Source: an uncultured Dialister sp. (GTDB lineage Bacteria > Bacillota > Negativicutes > Veillonellales > Dialisteraceae). From it: a stretch of 9,264 nucleotides of DNA. The translations under genes were made by a program, and so were the position numbers. The notes under the pieces were generated by a model. It saw only the letters and a program-made list of their open reading frames with translations, was not told the DNA's origin and searched no databases. Of this stretch, positions 6,904-9,264 are shown piece by piece. How positions within the stretch are numbered: the first letter of the stretch is position 1; every line of letters begins with the position of its first letter. Location of the stretch: assembly GCF_900765565.1 (NCBI RefSeq), contig NZ_CAAFRZ010000279.1, positions 1-9,264 on the forward strand, read 5' to 3'.

Positions 6904-7659
6904 TTGGATTTATTTGGACGGGAGGATCCCGAGGAATATGCCGCCCGCCGGCAGCGGGAACTCCGGGAGGAAACGGGGGAAAAGGTGGAATACCATTCCC
7001 ACGAAGAACTGGCGAAGGCCATCCGTACCTGCAGTGCCTGCCATCTTCGGAAAGAAGGAGGACTGGGCCCTGTCCTTTCCTCGGGCCCCGCAGATGCGCC
7101 GCTCATGGTGGTGGGTGAAGGCCCCGGAGGCGTGGAGGATGACTATGGCGCTCCCCTGATCGGCCCTTCCGGCCAGCTTCTGGATAAAGCTCTGTACTCC
7201 GTCGGTATCACCAGGGACCACGTGTATGTGACGAATATCGTAAAATGCCGTCCCCGGGGCAACCGGACTCCCACCATGGAGGAAGGCCGCTTCTGCGGCG
7301 CCCTGTGGCTGGAGCATGAAATCCGCCTGGTGAAGCCGAAGGTCATCGTGGGCCTTGGAAAGGTGGCACTCCGGTTCTTTCTGGGCCGGGAAGCGGGCAT
7401 CATCCGCAGCCGGGGCCACTGGATCGACTACCATGGCATTCCGGTGATGCCCACGTTCCATCCTGCCTACCTCCTCCGGCAGAGCGGGCGGAGCCTGGTG
7501 GACGCCAAGTGGCAGGTATACTACGACCTCCTGGCGGCCAAGGAAAAGGCGGCGGCCCTGGCACCGGACTGGGTGTGGAAGAGCGAATCCATGCCGGACC
7601 TCCTGGGAAGCCAGAGACTGGCGGAGGAACGGAAGAGAAGGCACGAAGAGGCCTTTTGA
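6904..7659 (+). CDS. Family 4 uracil-DNA glycosylase (Fe-S)
   Basis: This is a 251-residue family 4 (UDGa-type) uracil-DNA glycosylase, which hydrolyses the N-glycosidic bond of uracil in DNA and so starts base-excision repair of deaminated cytosine. After a charged N-terminal extension (1-40) come C43-x2-C46 and later C115-x15-C131, the four ligands expected for a [4Fe-4S] cluster. Motif A GEGPGGVED is at 71-79, followed by GAPLIGPSGQLLD, the usual active-site stretch. Motif B HPAYLLR starts at H186. GEGPG with these cysteines separates it from family 5 (GLAPA) and from Ung. The start is probably TTG 6904; GTG 6895 would add three residues. A tail after about 205 is less conserved. The gene follows dnaB after a repeat element, so it may have its own promoter, though none stands out. 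Confidence 0.9.
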   Translation: MDLFGREDPEEYAARRQRELREETGEKVEYHSHEELAKAIRTCSACHLRKEGGLGPVLSSGPADAPLMVVGEGPGGVEDDYGAPLIGPSGQLLDKALYSVGITRDHVYVTNIVKCRPRGNRTPTMEEGRFCGALWLEHEIRLVKPKVIVGLGKVALRFFLGREAGIIRSRGHWIDYHGIPVMPTFHPAYLLRQSGRSLVDAKWQVYYDLLAAKEKAAALAPDWVWKSESMPDLLGSQRLAEERKRRHEEAF

Positions 7660-7662
7660 AGA

Positions 7663-7682
7663 GAAACAGGAATCCCTGTTTC
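7663..7682. terminator. Small hairpin between udg and the transpeptidase gene
   Basis: GAAACAGG (7663-7670) and CCTGTTTC (7675-7682) form a perfect 8-bp stem with loop AATC, starting 4 bases after the udg stop. Only a broken T-rich tract (CTTACCTTTATA) follows, so it may be a weak terminator, an mRNA-stabilising hairpin or an attenuator between the two genes. Confidence 0.4.
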
Positions 7683-7727
7683 CTTACCTTTATACATATT
7701 TCTATTATTTGGGAGAGGGGAAATCCA

Positions 7728-8951
7728 TTGCTTAAAAAAATCATACTGGCCGCAGCGATCTGTGGGGCCCTGGGAACCTGTACCATCGGAGCTTCCGATA
7801 TTTCTTCAGCCCAGGAACCGGCCCGGGAGGGAGAAGTCACAGTCATTAAAGGAAAAGTCATCGAAACGGTGGTACCGAAGAAGAACCACAGAAAAGATAA
7901 AAGGACTGTGGAAAAACAGGAAGTAAAGACGGAAGACAAGACGGCGGCGAAGGAAGAAAAGACCTTGAAGCCGGCTGCAGAGAAGACAGCAGGAAAAACA
8001 GAAGTCAAGAAGGCAGTCCCTGCCAAGGCGGCTCCTGCCAAAGAAGCGGCCGCTGCCAAAGAGGAAGCGAAGAAACCGGAAGAAACGGCACCGGCCAAGC
8101 CTCGGTTCGAGGACAAGCGCATCGAAATCAACCTGGCCAGCCGGCTCCTTACCCTGTACCAGGGAGATGTGGGGATCCGCATGTACCCCATTGCCCCGGG
8201 AAAGCCGGACTCTCCTACCCCTACGGGACGGCGGACGGTGATTGACATGGAAAAGGACCCCACCTGGGTGGACCCGGACAATCCCTCCGTCACCATTCCT
8301 TCCGGGCCTGACTGCCCCATCGGCTACCGGTGGATCGGTATCGGCGGCAACTACGGCATCCACGGCACGAACAGGCCCTCCGCCATCGGCACCTACGCTT
8401 CCCATGGCTGCGTCCGCATGAACGAAGCGGACGTGGAAGACCTCTACAACCATATCGTCATGGGCATTCCGGTGGACATCATCTATGAACGGGTGGTGGT
8501 GCAGGAAGAAGCAGACCACACGGTGGTGTACTACATCTATCCTGACGGCTACGGCAGGGAACCCCTGGATGTGGCCACGGTAAAACAGAAACTGGCCCCC
8601 TTCGGCGTGTCCGCCTACGTATCCGATGACGACGTGCAGCAGGCCATCGACGCCTCCGACGGCAACCCGAGATATGTAGTTAAAGTGTATGACCTCTACG
8701 TGAAGGGACAGAAACTGGACGCCCGGGCCTTCGGCAAAGACGGCCACGTATACCTGCCGGTGATGGCAGTGGCCAAAGCCCTGGGAATCAAGGCCGAATG
8801 GTCGCCGAACTGGAACCGCCTCCGCACAGCAAACGGAGAAGCACCGGCGGTCCTGAAGAACCGTTCTCTCCTCATCGATGCGAAGGATGCAGAAACCCTC
8901 TTCCACGTGAGCGGTACACTGGATGACCACTATAATTACGACCTGAACTGA
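7728..8951 (+). CDS. Secreted L,D-transpeptidase (YkuD domain)
   Basis: This is a 407-residue exported L,D-transpeptidase, an enzyme family that makes 3-3 peptidoglycan crosslinks or attaches proteins to peptidoglycan. The N-terminus has KK then a hydrophobic stretch (5-20), a type I signal peptide with plausible cleavage after SSA (A28); the cysteines lack a good lipobox. Residues about 40-125 form a Lys/Ala/Glu/Pro-rich spacer. The YkuD domain spans about 131-254, with H212 in HGT and the catalytic S-H-G-C-V-R block at 225-230 (C228). The C-terminal 150 residues include GKDGHVYLPVMAVAKALG, which resembles the copper-amine-oxidase-like stalk domain, but that is a weak match by eye. The start is TTG 7728, with AGAGGGG (7714-7720) 7 bases upstream; the frame is open further 5' but that part overlaps udg and would bury the signal peptide. 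A strong terminator begins at the stop codon. Confidence 0.9.
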   Translation: MLKKIILAAAICGALGTCTIGASDISSAQEPAREGEVTVIKGKVIETVVPKKNHRKDKRTVEKQEVKTEDKTAAKEEKTLKPAAEKTAGKTEVKKAVPAKAAPAKEAAAAKEEAKKPEETAPAKPRFEDKRIEINLASRLLTLYQGDVGIRMYPIAPGKPDSPTPTGRRTVIDMEKDPTWVDPDNPSVTIPSGPDCPIGYRWIGIGGNYGIHGTNRPSAIGTYASHGCVRMNEADVEDLYNHIVMGIPVDIIYERVVVQEEADHTVVYYIYPDGYGREPLDVATVKQKLAPFGVSAYVSDDDVQQAIDASDGNPRYVVKVYDLYVKGQKLDARAFGKDGHVYLPVMAVAKALGIKAEWSPNWNRLRTANGEAPAVLKNRSLLIDAKDAETLFHVSGTLDDHYNYDLN

Positions 8952-9009
8952 TTCTATAAAGAAAAAGTCTGTGAAGAATGGATCTTCACAGACTTTTTCT
9001 TTATAGAAT
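8951..9009. terminator. Strong intrinsic terminator, 27-bp perfect stem
   Basis: The arms 8951-8977 and 8983-9009 are perfect reverse complements with a 5-base loop ATGGA. The right arm contains CTTTTTCTTT after the GTCTGTGAAGA stem core and the left arm contains the matching A-run, so it can work in both directions. The left arm begins at the last base of the transpeptidase TGA. Confidence 0.85.
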
Positions 9010-9010
9010 T

Positions 9011-9158
9011 GAGATTTGAGACCTCGCGGCTTCGAAGCTGTGGAGGCCTGCAAAAAGCCCTGTATTCCCGAACACAAGAAAGATTTCTCGGCTCGTCGAA
9101 GCTGTAGCGGCTTTTATCAGCATAGTCACTCAGCATACTACCACCGCTCGAAATGACG
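9011..9158. repeat. R1 element, right part
   Basis: The right terminus TACCACCGCTCGAAATGACG (9139-9158) is a clean copy of the R1 end, and 9050-9158 is collinear with 531-639 of the complete copy. No left terminus is visible before the terminator at 9009, so the element is truncated or its left end has diverged. CGAAGCTGT occurs twice (9033-9041 and 9097-9105), a small internal direct repeat. Confidence 0.6.
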
Positions 9159-9222
9159 GGGTGTGGGAGAGATCATTTTTCAGAAATACCGTTATCACTC
9201 CCGGTGACTATATTCCCCTTAA

Positions 9223-9264
9223 CGTCATTTCGAGCGGAGGTAAGCGTCGGAGAGACTGTACCTG
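9223..9264. repeat. R1 left terminus at the window edge, partial
   Basis: CGTCATTTCGAGCGGAGGTA (9223-9242) is an R1 left end differing at two positions from those at 411 and 701, and it runs off the window. It lies 64 bases after the preceding right end, comparable to the 61 bases between 639 and 701. Confidence 0.6.

Noticed and set aside
7400..9077. Minus-strand open frames of 306 and 423 codons opposite the glycosylase and transpeptidase genes
   Set aside because: The + strand carries intact glycosylase and YkuD catalytic motifs; the antisense frames are low-complexity and lack RBS or motifs.

Overview
The window carries five complete genes, all on the + strand: sbcD (1049-2221), sbcC (2218-4839), dnaB (5121-6563), a family 4 (Fe-S) uracil-DNA glycosylase (6904-7659) and a secreted L,D-transpeptidase (7728-8951). 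The rest, about a fifth of the window, is repeat-rich intergenic DNA with no gene I can support. The proteins and the moderately GC-rich, strongly SD-led genes fit a Firmicute. The combination of a family 4 UDG, a signal-peptide-bearing YkuD protein with a Lys/Ala/Glu-rich spacer, and dense intergenic repeats beginning CGTCATTTCGAGCGG makes me think of the diderm Negativicutes (a Dialister- or Veillonella-like genome). That placement is inference from general impression, not a database match.

Layout. Positions 1-988 are a gene-free stretch with short direct repeats (233-256, 293-319), one apparently complete MITE-like element (R1, 411-639), a second R1 left end (701-720) and a partial copy of a second family (R2, about 798-897). 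Then comes sbcD with an extended -10 promoter embedded in a perfect 8-bp dyad, translationally coupled to sbcC through an ATGA overlap. The sbcC-dnaB gap is almost filled by a complete R2 element (4850-5026), an inverted repeat with arms of about 66 bp. dnaB follows behind its own extended -10. The dnaB-udg gap contains a third, 235-bp inverted-repeat element (R3, 6585-6819) made of nested hairpins. The udg and transpeptidase genes are 68 bp apart with a small hairpin between them. The transpeptidase ends in a 27-bp perfect-stem terminator, after which R1 sequences resume to the window edge (9010-9264).

Function. SbcC-SbcD forms the Mre11-Rad50-type nuclease/ATPase that processes hairpins and blocked DNA ends. 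DnaB is the replicative helicase. The glycosylase removes uracil from DNA. These four make a replication/repair neighbourhood; the transpeptidase is an envelope enzyme and probably a neighbour rather than a partner. The last three genes all appear to start with TTG, an unusual run.

I see no new protein system here. The most interesting material is noncoding: three different inverted-repeat families occupy the gaps around genes for a hairpin-processing nuclease and the replicative helicase, and both window edges show the same R1 right-end / about 60-bp spacer / R1 left-end arrangement in the same orientation.
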